NCBI GenBank assembly: GCA_022385755.1
Contig: MU278364.1
Location: forward strand, 496,001-560,000
Origin: Trametopsis cervina
Taxonomy: Eukaryota; Basidiomycota; Agaricomycetes; Polyporales; Irpicaceae
Direction: 5' to 3'
DNA: 64,000 nt
A program made the position numbers and the translations under genes. The notes beneath the pieces are model-generated. The model saw only the letters and a list, made by a program, of their open reading frames with translations, did no database searches and was not told where the DNA came from. Below are positions 48,480 through 61,250 of this stretch, one piece after another (the first letter of the stretch is position 1; each line of letters opens with the position of its first letter).

Positions 48480-50825
48480 CTATTCTACTAGCTGACGGAA
48501 CTTCTCTTGGATTTCCGTGTGCAGACCTTCCAGCTTCTCCCTGATGGCGTCCTTGCCCTGAGTCGGGGACTGTCGTTCAAATGAAAGATGAGAACACACA
48601 TATCGCATGTATAGCAACGTGATCGTACCTCAAATTTCATCTGGGACAGCTTGAACATAACATCTCCAGCAGACTCCCTGATCTTTGCAAATGTGATGTC
48701 GCCGGTAGAGACAGCCTTGAGCGCCGCCTCGTGGAAGGCCACAAAGTTCTTCAACATCGCACTGGTTTTGTAGAAGGGGCAGAACCGATCGTACTCGCTC
48801 ATACCGTTCTGCTGCAGGAAGTCGTCCTTCAGCATGCGCGCGACCTCGAGCGTGATCTTGTCGCTCTCGCCAAGCGCGCTCTTTCCGACAAGCTGCACAA
48901 TCTCCGCAAGGTCCTCCTCCTTTTGCAAAATCTCCTTCGTCCGTGTTCGCAGCTCCACAAATCCAGGCTCCGTCGTCTCGTAGTGAGGCTCCAGGACTTT
49001 GGTGTATTTCGAATAGGAGACGTTCCAGTTGACAGACGGGAAGTGCTTGCGCTGTGCGAGACGCTTGTCCAGTCCCCAGAAGACCTGTACGATACCGAGA
49101 GTAGCGGAGGTGACAGGGTCTGAGAAATCACCACCAGGGGGAGAGACGCTTTGGTGCAACACCTCAATGTCAGCGGGCGTCACAGTCTGATTCAGAACAA
49201 AACTTACGCGCCGACAATAGACACAGTGCCCGTGCGCACAGGGTTACCAAGACACACGGCTTTGCCTGCACGTTCGTAGAATCCAGCGAGTTTGGTACCG
49301 AGATAGGCAGGATAACCAGAGTCAGCGGGCATCTCGGCCAGACGACCAGAGATTTCACGAAGAGCCTCGGCCCAACGGGAGGTAGAGTCCGCCATCATGG
49401 CGACGTTCCTGCCCTGGTCTCGCCAGTACTCAGCGAGCGTTATACCGGTGTAGATAGACGCCTCTCGGGCAGCGACAGGCATGTTTGAGGTGTTCGCTAC
49501 GAGCGTTGTGCGCTTCATGATAGGTTCCTGACGGTCGCCAACTTCCATGGTCAACTCGGGGAACTGCAATCTTGTCAGTTACGATCTCGTCAATACGCGA
49601 AGAAAACAGACGCACATCCATCAGGACTTCAGCCATCTGTAACAGAGTTTTATTAAACGCATTTGAGGGATATCGGACCCTTCGGACGTACCTCGTTTCC
49701 TCGCTCACCACAACCCACGTAAATCATGATATCGCTATTGGAGTACTTGGAGATAGCTTGTGAGATAACCGTCTTGCCACATCCGAAAGCGCCTGGGATA
49801 GCGGTCGTACCGCCTTGCACACAGGGGAAGAGGGCGTCAAGGATACGCTGCCCAGTCAGCAGGGGGTAATCCGCAGTCAGCTTTTCGGCCGTAGGACGAG
49901 GTGCCCGTACGGGCCAAACTTGCATCATAGGGTGCTTCGTGGTCTTGCCCTCGAATTCAGTCTCGAGAACAATGTCCTAAGGTGAAAATACAGTGAGCCA
50001 TGGGAAGGGACGCGTGAGGAGCGCTCCGTACGTCTACCGCGTAGCTTCCCTTCTCGGCAATGCGGGTGATTGTCCCCAGGGCGCGAGGGGAGAGCATCAC
50101 TTTGTGATCATCCACCAGCGAGTTTTCGTAAACCTTTCCGAAGATGTCACCACCAGATATGTGGTCGCCAACCTAAACACAGTGAAAAATATTGAGCAAC
50201 CCTTGGGTACCTGACGTCATGTAAGCACGCACCTTGAAGTTGAGGGGATCAAAGTCCCATTGCAGCGATCTGTCGAGAGCCTCTGTGTTGATACCTCTTG
50301 GAATGTAGATCGACTTTGAGAGTTCTTGGATAGACTAACAGATGGAGAGGTTAGAAAAGCCGCCACATGAGAAATATATAATAACATACACGCAGTGGTC
50401 GCTGAATACCATCGACGATGTTAGACATCAGACCTAGGAAGCATCAAGACCCTGTACAATGATGAGCACAACGAATCACCCACCAGGACCCAGTTCAACA
50501 CTGAGCGGTTTCCCCGTTCGCAAAACAGGGTCTCCGACAGTTACACCCGACGTCTCTTCGTACACCTGGATTGTAGCCTTGTCTGCATCGATCCTGATAA
50601 CCTCTGCTCATCGTCAATACGTGCCACATCCAAAACTCGACCGCACATACCGCCGACAAGCTCGTCGTGGCCGACACGCACGAGCTCGTACATGGCACAA
50701 CCGGTCATGTTCTCTGCAATAACGACGGGCCCAGAGACACCAAAGACCTGGCCGAAGCGTGACTCGCGCTCCTCCTCGCCGATCTTGGGTAAGTATTTCT
50801 TCGCATTTGGTAGTGCGCCCGCCAT
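48480..50825 (-). CDS. VMA1: V-type H+-ATPase catalytic subunit A
   Basis: The ATG at 50825 gives [20 protein letters not shown], then [39 protein letters not shown] and the non-homologous region. The P-loop is [17 protein letters not shown]. It is followed by [38 protein letters not shown] (catalytic arginine region), [11 protein letters not shown] and [20 protein letters not shown], and it ends [11 protein letters not shown]. Every block of the roughly 615-residue A subunit is present. It hydrolyses ATP in the V1 sector to drive proton pumping into vacuole, Golgi and endosomes. No intein interrupts the P-loop region, unlike the VMA1 of several yeasts. Seven or more short introns are present. 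It is head-to-head with Rpt1. Confidence 0.96.
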
Positions 50826-51048
50826 GGTTCGTAGTCTGCGCCGACGATGTCGACGGCCTGTTGCGCGTAATCGAAAAGGTGCGCAGGCGCGGGGCGCTGT
50901 CCCGTGAGTGGATGCCGCTTACGGAAACTGGCGAGGCGTGACATATGTATTAGACGCCCATTGAACGCGTAGACGATACTGACGCGTCCTCGACTGAGCG
51001 CTCTGCGAAACCATTACTCTATCTTGTACGCTCACGACTAACACAACG
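50826..51048. promoter_or_regulatory. Bidirectional promoter, V-ATPase A / Rpt1, with two ACGCGT boxes
   Basis: 223 bp separate the divergent start codons. ACGCGT occurs twice, at 50965-50970 and 50982-50987. The function of the boxes here is inferred only from the hexamer. Confidence 0.5.
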
Positions 51049-53024
<1,976 letters not shown>

Positions 53025-53471
53025 GTTCACCGTTCTCCCCCTGTATGTATCGTATTTAAGGTTCATAGCTCCTTTCCACTTCGCACGCAAGCGCATGCCA
53101 CGATGACTGCCGTGCCGGTTACGTTCAGCGCATGAGCATTCATCTGCCGTCATTGGCGTTAGGTATCATATTGCTTCCGTCTGTTCATACGTACACACTT
53201 ACTCCATACGGCGAAAACATATGGACATATGTAACGCGGTGCTGATTGCGGCTGCAAGATGGGCCCGCGGAGCGCGTTGCTGGTAAAGCCGTTCGTCCAA
53301 GTTATCTAAATTATATAGAGTAGTGAAATAAGCTGCAATACACTGGTCCGAATGCTAGGGCTACTGTGTGGGGGAATACATGAAGGACAGAAGGATTAGT
53401 GTGTATTATACTGAGGTGCGTAAAAATTATCAAACGAAGTAGATAGAACAGGATACTATGCAAGAAGCCGC
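53025..53471. other. Convergent intergenic region
   Basis: 447 bp between the Rpt1 stop (+) and the stop of the unknown paralog gene (-). No gene or repeat is seen. Confidence 0.5.
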
Positions 53472-54137
53472 TTATACGGTCAGGTAGGCGAGGACGGGCT
53501 GCACGCTTCCCTTCGAGACATGTTCTACCGCGAGGAGGATAAGCTCATCTAAGCGAAGGCTCACGTCGCCAACGACCAGGTAGGGAGTACCATCGGGACC
53601 ACGAGGGCAGTTACTCTGATGATAAAGAACGGCGTCATTGGGACGACACGAGGTGAGCAAGAGGGCACGACCACGTACCGACACGAAGTCCCGGACAACC
53701 TCAGCCACGCGGGTGGCCAACATCCCCCGAGTGATGCAGTCTGCAGTGGTGCGCACGTACTTCGGCTTCGTATAGCTAGCATACCCAGGGATCTGCCGTA
53801 CACAGGCAATCAGAAAATTTTTAGGCGTGGGGTGGGCCGTGAGACATACCATGATTCGCACATTGACCTTGTTCTTCATCCCCTCGAGCAACTTTGCATC
53901 CGGGTCGTCCAGGCCTCGGTAATCCTGGGCTAGCGCGTCGACGACGCGTATCCCCATGCCACCGTTGACCAAAAATTGGACCGAGGGCAGCCCCGAGACA
54001 TAGATGGACGATGCTGCGTTCGCGCGGTACTCGTCCTGTTGAATAAGATTAAGTACTGGTGGCGGAGGCGGAGGCGGAGGCAGCGGGGGCGGGGGGTAGC
54101 CGTTGAACACGTTAACCCAGCCGTCGTTGTTCTCCAT
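53472..54137 (-). CDS. Unrecognised family, paralog A
   Basis: Three exons (54137-53850, 53792-53679, 53615-53472) separated by 57- and 63-nt GT-AG introns give about 181 residues. The N-terminus is MENNDGWVNVFNGY, followed by a run of prolines. Conserved blocks shared with the gene at 56124 are NKVNVRIMIPGYASYTKPKY, ITRGMLATRVAEVVRDFV, a PYLVVGDVSLRLDELILLAV block and GSVQPVLAYL. Both introns interrupt the protein at the same aligned positions in the two genes, which supports the exon model and common descent. There is no signal peptide, membrane segment or catalytic motif. I do not know the function. The reading-frame track runs through both introns because their lengths are multiples of three, so unspliced translation gives 221 residues. 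Confidence 0.75.
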   Translation of the reverse strand: MENNDGWVNVFNGYPPPPLPPPPPPPPVLNLIQQDEYRANAASSIYVSGLPSVQFLVNGGMGIRVVDALAQDYRGLDDPDAKLLEGMKNKVNVRIMVCLTAHPTPKNFLIACVRQIPGYASYTKPKYVRTTADCITRGMLATRVAEVVRDFVSVRGRALLLTSCRPNDAVLYHQSNCPRGPDGTPYLVVGDVSLRLDELILLAVEHVSKGSVQPVLAYLTV

Positions 54138-56123
54138 GATGAAGGGGTAGGGTCGTGGAAGTGTTCCCTAGAACCAGAGGGCCACAGCGAGAGGAGATCC
54201 TGCTTAAGCTGGGTATATATATGTACGGTGAGTGAGGACGGCGCATCATGCTGCAACACATCATCCGCGTTTTAAGCAAGGTGAATGAACACTATTCGAA
54301 CCTCTCCAGAACGGCTTTGTTTGTGCGATTAACAATGTTGTTTGTGTCTCCGCGTGAGCGGAAATGCATGGATATGTGTCCATTTCCGGGAAGTACCACG
54401 ATTGTTGGTCAAGCTCAGCTCGAGGCGGCGAACGGTGCCGCTGCGCTCTTGCTGACGTTGGTGACTTGATGAACAGTTGCAGAATTATGCTCTAGACACA
54501 TGCCTAGCAAAGAGGTACCATGTATAGTTAGTTCTCGACAGTGCTGTGGGTACACATCTAAACGTGCTGGTTAATTACTGGCAACCTACATTAAAGGGCG
54601 CCTGTTGCCAACGGCGTGTTGAGTGCAGCTGCGCAACCTGGGCTGGCAAAATACAGTCAACAAACACAGTCGATGAACACAGCATGCCGTCTGTGCTAAC
54701 GTTTTCGCCACGCTTAGCCTTGATCCTGTGCCGTTATGCCTCCCCAGTGCGATATATGTGGCAGGTCAGGGTCGCATCACCTCATGCAGCCTCCTCCTGA
54801 TACTGCGTAGCGCTACCGTACGGTGTCCATGTCGGATGCGAATGGTACGACCCACGGGAGCGGATGGCAACTTTTCTACCAGACAACGATCGTCACCGTA
54901 GGCGTCCCAGCGAATATCTCAATCTGCCAAACGTCAAGAGGAAAAGGTTTCTCAAATGCCGCCGGCCACTGTTTCGCGAGTAAGACACGCATCGGCATCG
55001 ACCCTGAACCAACGGAGAACTGCCCTCTGCTGTACGCGGTGGCGGCAGTCCGAGATTCATAAAAGATTAGCTACCAGACAAACAGTGGTAATCGCGGCAA
55101 TTCAATGGACAATACACTGTTCACTCGGCCGAGGAGCTCACCGCCAGATGGAGGTAAGTAGACGGTATCTCGATCCAGACATGTCTGCAGGAACGCTGAC
55201 AATGCCCTTGTTTTCGTGACTTCCTCGCGGCCGAATCTTTGTGCGCACAATCTCTTGCCATACCCAGCAAGCGGATAGATATCCCTTGACCCGGGGTTTC
55301 GCCTGTGCACTGGCAGTGTAAGCAATGCGAACATGACGTTGCGCGCACTGCATCCATGTACACTCGACTAAGCCACCAGGGACTCCTCGTGGCCTGACAC
55401 CGCACCTCGAGGCTTCAGCCTCGTCGGGGAGAACGCACTCGTCCGCCAGATGCGAATCGTGCCTTCCCAACTTCGCGTCCTGCGCCGCTGAATTCCAACA
55501 CTGCCAATCGTAAGGATGAGCCTCTACGTTCTCTTTTACGTACGACGGACCCTGACTGATCTGATTGGTCTTCGTTGAGTTATATCATCAGGTCGCTATG
55601 GCATGGACGTCAACCCCGTACCTCAGACGGGATTCCGGCCATCTGCTTCCAGCAATGTTCAGTGGACTCAGAACCCAGGTGAGATTTGCAAGCCACACCA
55701 GCCTAGGCCTCTTTTAGCAGCAGCCAGCCGCTCGCCGTTATACCCGCTCAGCCCGTCATGCCTCAGCCACGTTCATTCACGCGCGCTGTTGGTCCCCAGA
55801 CGGACCGTCGCAGGGTCAGTGCTGTTCGGAGCTTTCGTGAGCTGATATCCTGTGACACTCGTGCGAGGCCTCAGAAAAGAAGCAGCATTATCTGCTCCTT
55901 CTGGCATGTCAACTTTTACAAATTCACCCAGCCACAATTCCCAATTCCCTCGCCTTATTGTCTCCCTATCGGTGGAGATGAGAGCCTCTCACACATTCTC
56001 GGACACGCACAGAACACCTTTGCCGTTGAGGACGACCAATAAAAAGAAGCTCTGGATGTTATTATAAGCGTACGACACTGATGCATTGGGGAGGGTACAA
56101 GAAATTCCGAACTATCTGGAGAT
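54138..56123. other. 2-kb gap between the two paralogs
   Basis: No reading frame with family motifs or spliced continuation was found. The part next to 54138 should be the promoter of paralog A. No copy of the paralog sequence was seen in the gap. Confidence 0.4.
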
Positions 56124-56955
56124 TCAATAGCTAGAAGAGGAACCGGGCATCGGCTGGTACGTATACTGGGTCTGTGGCGGCTGTGGCTGGGGCTGAAGGT
56201 GTACGACAGGAGGGCTCGCAGTCGTCATTCCGTTCGGATAACCATAGTACGCGAGGGCTGGCTGGATGCTCCCGGTCGTAACGTGATCGACTCGTACGAG
56301 GTACAGGTCTGTGAACTGGATGTGGGCCAGGCCGTCGTTCACCGAAAGGTATCTTACACCATCGCTTGCTGGTTGGATTTTCTCCTGTCGCACGCCAGAC
56401 GGTCAGCAAGACGCAGACGCGAACCATCTTCTCGAGACTCACTTGGTAGAAGGCATGCACAACCTCGGCCACCTGTCGCGCCAGCTTTGCGCGGCTCACT
56501 GGTATCTCCCGTCCCGTGGTCTTTGCGTATTTCTGCTTCGTATACGGCTCGTACCCGACGAACTGGACCCATGGACGTCAATACGCACTTCCACCACAGA
56601 AGAGCCGTCGCAGACACGAACCTGAAGACGAAGCGACAACTTTGACCCCACGTTGTCGTTGAGAACCACTCCTTCGGCGTCCATCAGCAAGCCCTCGATG
56701 TTCGCGTGCATGGCGTTGGAGAGAAGGATACCCTGCTCCCTCGTCTGAGCGCTCTTGAACTCGACGGGCTCACTGATGTTGCGTCTGGATGACTGCGCAT
56801 CGTATGGCGTTTGCCTGATAGCGATTAACTGGAGTTGCGGCGTTGGAGCCACTGCTGGGTTGGCTGTGTAATAGTAAGGATACTAGAGAAGACGTGTGTC
56901 AGAAGACGTGCATCCCTGGGTGAACGCAGACGCTGAGACGTACCGAGGGATTCAT
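56124..56955 (-). CDS. Unrecognised family, paralog B
   Basis: Exon 1 is MNPS only (from 56955), spliced to YPYYYTANPAVAPTPQLQL. Then come ILLSNAMHANIEGLLMDAEG, NVGSKLSLRLQ, and after an intron FVGYEPYTKQKYAKTT and VSRAKLARQVAEVVHAFYQ. After a further intron comes GVRYLSVNDGLAHIQFTDLY, then HVTTGSIQPALAYYGYPNG. A Gln/Pro/Tyr-rich C-terminal tail ends MPGSSSSY. The aligned core (GYxxYTKxKY, a lysine/arginine-AxxVAEVV helix, GS[IV]QPxLAY) matches paralog A. The N- and C-terminal tails of A and B differ completely. The protein is soluble with no recognisable catalytic residues; family and role are unknown to me. Confidence 0.75.
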
Positions 56956-59900
56956 GGCGCGAATGATGCTAGAATTTGGAAGGAGGATGAGACTTCGTTT
57001 GCCTACTGGACAGGTCTATTTATTCCTGTCTCCCATGCTAGGTTGCCCACACTTGCCGGCTGTGACTTGTTACGAACCGACGCAAGACATGCATCCCCTC
57101 CGCGCCAACGCAGCTCATAGTAATCTGGTCGCCCTATAGAAGTCCAGACGATCTGCAGGGAGATGAACAGCGGAGAAGATACATCGCTCAGGAGTGACGG
57201 AGCCGGCAGGTTCTGGGATGGAAAAGACACGAGCCAGCCGGAGTCGCGTGTTCGTACTACACGGGCGACGCGTGTTGATTGTCGTCTCCAGAAGTAAGCA
57301 ATTTGCGAGCCAGAATATGTCTTTTTGACGCTTCAGTAGGGCATGCGACACAACACAGACCGAACGCTGGCCCCGGCATTGGACCGTGCATGCCTTTCAT
57401 GGACGCCAGGGTGGCGAATTGCTCCCGCAGGACCGGCAAGACCAGCGAGAAATTTATCTCTCCTTTCCTAAGCACGACAGAAGGTTCATCGAGCGTTGAT
57501 AGGGAGCTCAGTAACAGCCTGTGGCGTCGTATTGTGCTGCCGGCTTCCATATTCCTAGTATTACAGAGACGAAGGCTAGACATCTAGCCCACGTAAACGT
57601 GCGCAGGCCACAACCCACAACAGATGTCATCCAGTGGTCACCAAGGCACGACAGTCTCGTTCAGAAATCACTGTGATTCCAACCTAATCACGTATGCTGT
57701 GTTAGCGAGCTGCGGTTGATGAGGGGAAGGATTTAAAGGTGTGGACATTCGAGCTGGGCGTAGGGACCCCCACAATTTCTGGTAGTATTGGGTTAGTGTT
57801 CCGTAATGTGATTCGGCCAGACAGCTGCTGGACGCCCTACTCCCAGGCCGCACACCTCAGCCACGAGGTCAAGATTCGCGGCGTCTTGGCCGGCATTGTC
57901 TAACCATTTGTTATCTCCCAAGTACTTCACCCGACCCATATAGATGTGCGTTTACCCGATCATGTTGTGCGCAGGGCTTGCGGCGAACAGAGCGGAAATG
58001 GTAGGGGTGTCGAGCCACACAATACTCCGGAGTATCTGCTTCATCCATTCGCTGAGCTACCTTCTTAACGTCGAGGACCGAGTAGCGGCATTTGGGCCGC
58101 AGGCCGTATCAGTCAAGGGGAGTCCCATTAGCCCTCTGTATGACAATAATGAACGCAATCGGGAGGACCTCCCGTCAGAGTAGCGAAGCGACGTCCAACT
58201 GGGATCTCAGGCATCGGAGCAACGCTGATCTTCCGAGACATGGTCGCATTCGCTGTAGTATCGGCCTGTACTCGCGCTTCCCCTTCTTCGAACAGGGCTG
58301 ATCTACCCATGCGTCCTCCGGACTGCGTGTAGCTAGAAAGGGTAGGACATGTACTTGTCTGGTAGTGTCCCGATAACCGATATCAAGGGATTGAAAAACG
58401 TGTACGACATCCAGGAATGACGTTTGCGCAGTCCGTGGAAATTCGTAGGATTTGGGACAGCGTGAGTAGTATCAGCAGCTGATGTCACGACAATGTTTCA
58501 GTTTCACGGATGGAATGTACCACGGAAAGTATCAGGGGCACTCACAACACGACGAAATAGAATAGGGACTATTGCACGGCTGAATCCCTGGCAGAGATCC
58601 GGCGATGTATTGTATACGCTCTCACACTGCTACTTGGCGCTGCTCGATAGCGCCCTTCTGGCATGAGGCTTTGCAGTGATACAAAGCGTGGCACGTCAAT
58701 CGATTGTTCGGCTTCATCGGCGGTGTGGCTCCCAATTCGGCTGACAAGAATGCCTCGAGGTGGATTGTCATTGGGATACTTTGCGTTTCTGCGTGAACAG
58801 CCTTGAGCGATAGGCGAAGAGTTCATGAAGGGCAGTGGGCGTCATCCAGCCAGCGTCGGAATACGCCGGCGAGACATTGACCATTGCGACATTAATTTCT
58901 CGAAGATCGTAGATGCCACTGGACCTGGGCAAAAACGCAGGGACTGGAAATGCGTAGAACGTCGGAGGACACGTGTTGCAACGACTTAACAGCCCCTCGC
59001 GCCAGCTGGATCTTAATCATGATAGGGATCTGTAGACCCTAATATTAATGAATGGAGAGGCTCTAGCTGCAAGATGTGATTCGTGTGAGAGGCGGGCATT
59101 AAGTCATGATCATCACACCAACCTTCGTCGCAGCTCACGCTCAATGTCGACCTCCGAAGACAAATTCTAGTGCGTAGAGTATACCTCAACGTAAGGACAC
59201 GCCGGTGCATGCCCCAAGCATATTCCGAGCCGGTGATTATTATTGCCAGGAGGAGTGACATGTGCGACCAAGGCAGCAGTGACCTGAGTCTGAAAACGCC
59301 TCAAGGCCGCCAGCCTGCCATTTATGGACTGCTGATGGTGCGGGCGCTTCCTAGCCCAGCGGGCCAACGTCTACTGGAGAGCACCACACCGGATTCGTAG
59401 GCAATTCTACTGGGGATACGTAGTAAGCAAAAGTAGAAGATATTCAGGGCAGCACACGACACATGCCTCGCACCGCCTTTTGCATCGGTAGCTTATAAAT
59501 CGCTCGGCAGTGAAAGCTAGAAGAGAGTATTGCCGTAAGAATCATATGGGATTCATCCGCACGAGTGAGAACAGATGGTCGTACTTTAGCCTTCATCCGT
59601 CACGGAACACATACGAATGAATTAAGCATAAGCATACGAAGGTCAGATCCGGATAAGAATCAAACATACTTGAAAGGTTCCGTCACACCTGCAGTATCTA
59701 CTCCGTCCCAACTGGCACCGACATCGATTCATGGATCGATGGGCAATCGAGTGCAGACTATTTCACGCAAGGGAGAGGCATGGAACGGCCGAACCCGACA
59801 AAGTTTGACTCCAGCCGGATTCCGGATGGGCGGAGTCTGAGAGTTTGTGACCAGCAGACAGGGGATGCGTCGAATAACGGCACTTGCGGATCGACTTTCT

Positions 59901-61250
59901 GTATCCGATAGACAGTTGGTGAGATGATGGGTCCGTGTAACGGTACGGTATCCTGGTGCGGTACCTTTACAGGTGGCCATGTGAGTCGCAGCGAGCCGTC
60001 CAGTTTCCGTATTGTAGGCGGTGTTGTGAAGTCCTTTTGCAAGGGATAGACGGCTCATATAGTATAACTACCCCTGAGCTCCACCGGGGACGATTAGATA
60101 TGACGCCGCCAAAGATAGCTCGGATATCTAAGAACAGTGATTGAGCGACTTACCTTGACGTACTCTACTGTCATTCGGGACCACGTCTCTCAATGTTGCG
60201 AACATGATTGGCGACATCGCGGCGTAACGTAAGGTCGGAGTCTATGCCTAAGCTTGAGGAACATTAATCATATACAGCTCTGATCCGCGAAGCTACAATT
60301 CGTGCGATTCACCTTATGATGCAAGTAGAGCGGGAGAAGTTGTACTTGTGAAAGACGTTAATATGATCGCGATAGCGGTTCAGCCTCCGAGAGGATAGGA
60401 TGCCGTTAACAGTGAGTCTACGCTCGTAACGATCTGCACTTCTCCGTGTCTAAGAAAAAATTAAGTAAGCCCCCAGCGGATAGGAAGAGAACGTACCGTG
60501 GCCCCCAAGATAGGAAGACAGGAATTCCTTGAGGTACGCACACTGGGCATAGAGGCTCGCGCTACACAGCGAATCTGCCTCTTACAAGAAGCATCAGATG
60601 TTGAGCCATACGATATACACGAGGCTTCTCATGTTATGGAACGGCTGATTTGCAAATGGTTTCATGACCTGCCGCTATAACAGAGCAGTATCATCCTGTT
60701 TGGAAATCATAAGTTTCCAGATGCTAGACCTTGCTTAAGTTCAGCACGTACTCGGAATTGGTCTAGTTCTAAGGACCGTCTGAGGATGCTGAATGGAGTT
60801 CTTTGTTGTATGCACTCAGGCGCCAGGTATCCCGGTCTCCATTAGACGACGGAAGCTGTGGTGGAAGATCGTGATGAACTTGTGCCGAATATTACGCCCA
60901 CTGGCGCCAACGCGCACTTTGTTTTTCCTTGTTTGTTTCTCCTGCTGCCTTCGTCTTCGTCTCGTGTTAGTCCGTTCTAGCCCTTATTACTATTGCATGA
61001 CCTACCGTATGTGCCTAGTGACCGGAAGCAACGTTTTTGAACGCCATCATACGTTTATTTCTTACAGTATGTGCTGTGCGCTCACCGCCGGAACTTAAGT
61101 GTGAGGAAGCCGGTAATGAACACTCTTGGACATGTCTTCCATGGAACGATGCAGAGGGCCCTTCAATGGACTGCGGTGATCATAATAATTAGGAAGCAAT
61201 AGTGCTACTATAGCGTAATTGCTACGTGTACTCTCTTCTTCACGACGGTA
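56956..61250. other. 4.3-kb gene-poor stretch
   Basis: All reading frames are short (about 110 codons or fewer), none carries a family motif and none extends across a plausible short intron. I recognised no transposase or reverse transcriptase remnant, no terminal repeat and no RNA gene. It is the longest empty interval in an otherwise dense window. Confidence 0.45.

Noticed and set aside
48480..50825. Possible intein in the V-ATPase A subunit
   Set aside because: The P-loop region and following motifs are continuous apart from short introns, so there is no room for an intein.
54823..55470. Overlapping frames of 79-110 codons on both strands
   Set aside because: No motif and no spliced continuation; composition looks like random frames.
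57257..57583. 108-codon leftward frame
   Set aside because: Isolated, without recognisable motif or exon continuation.
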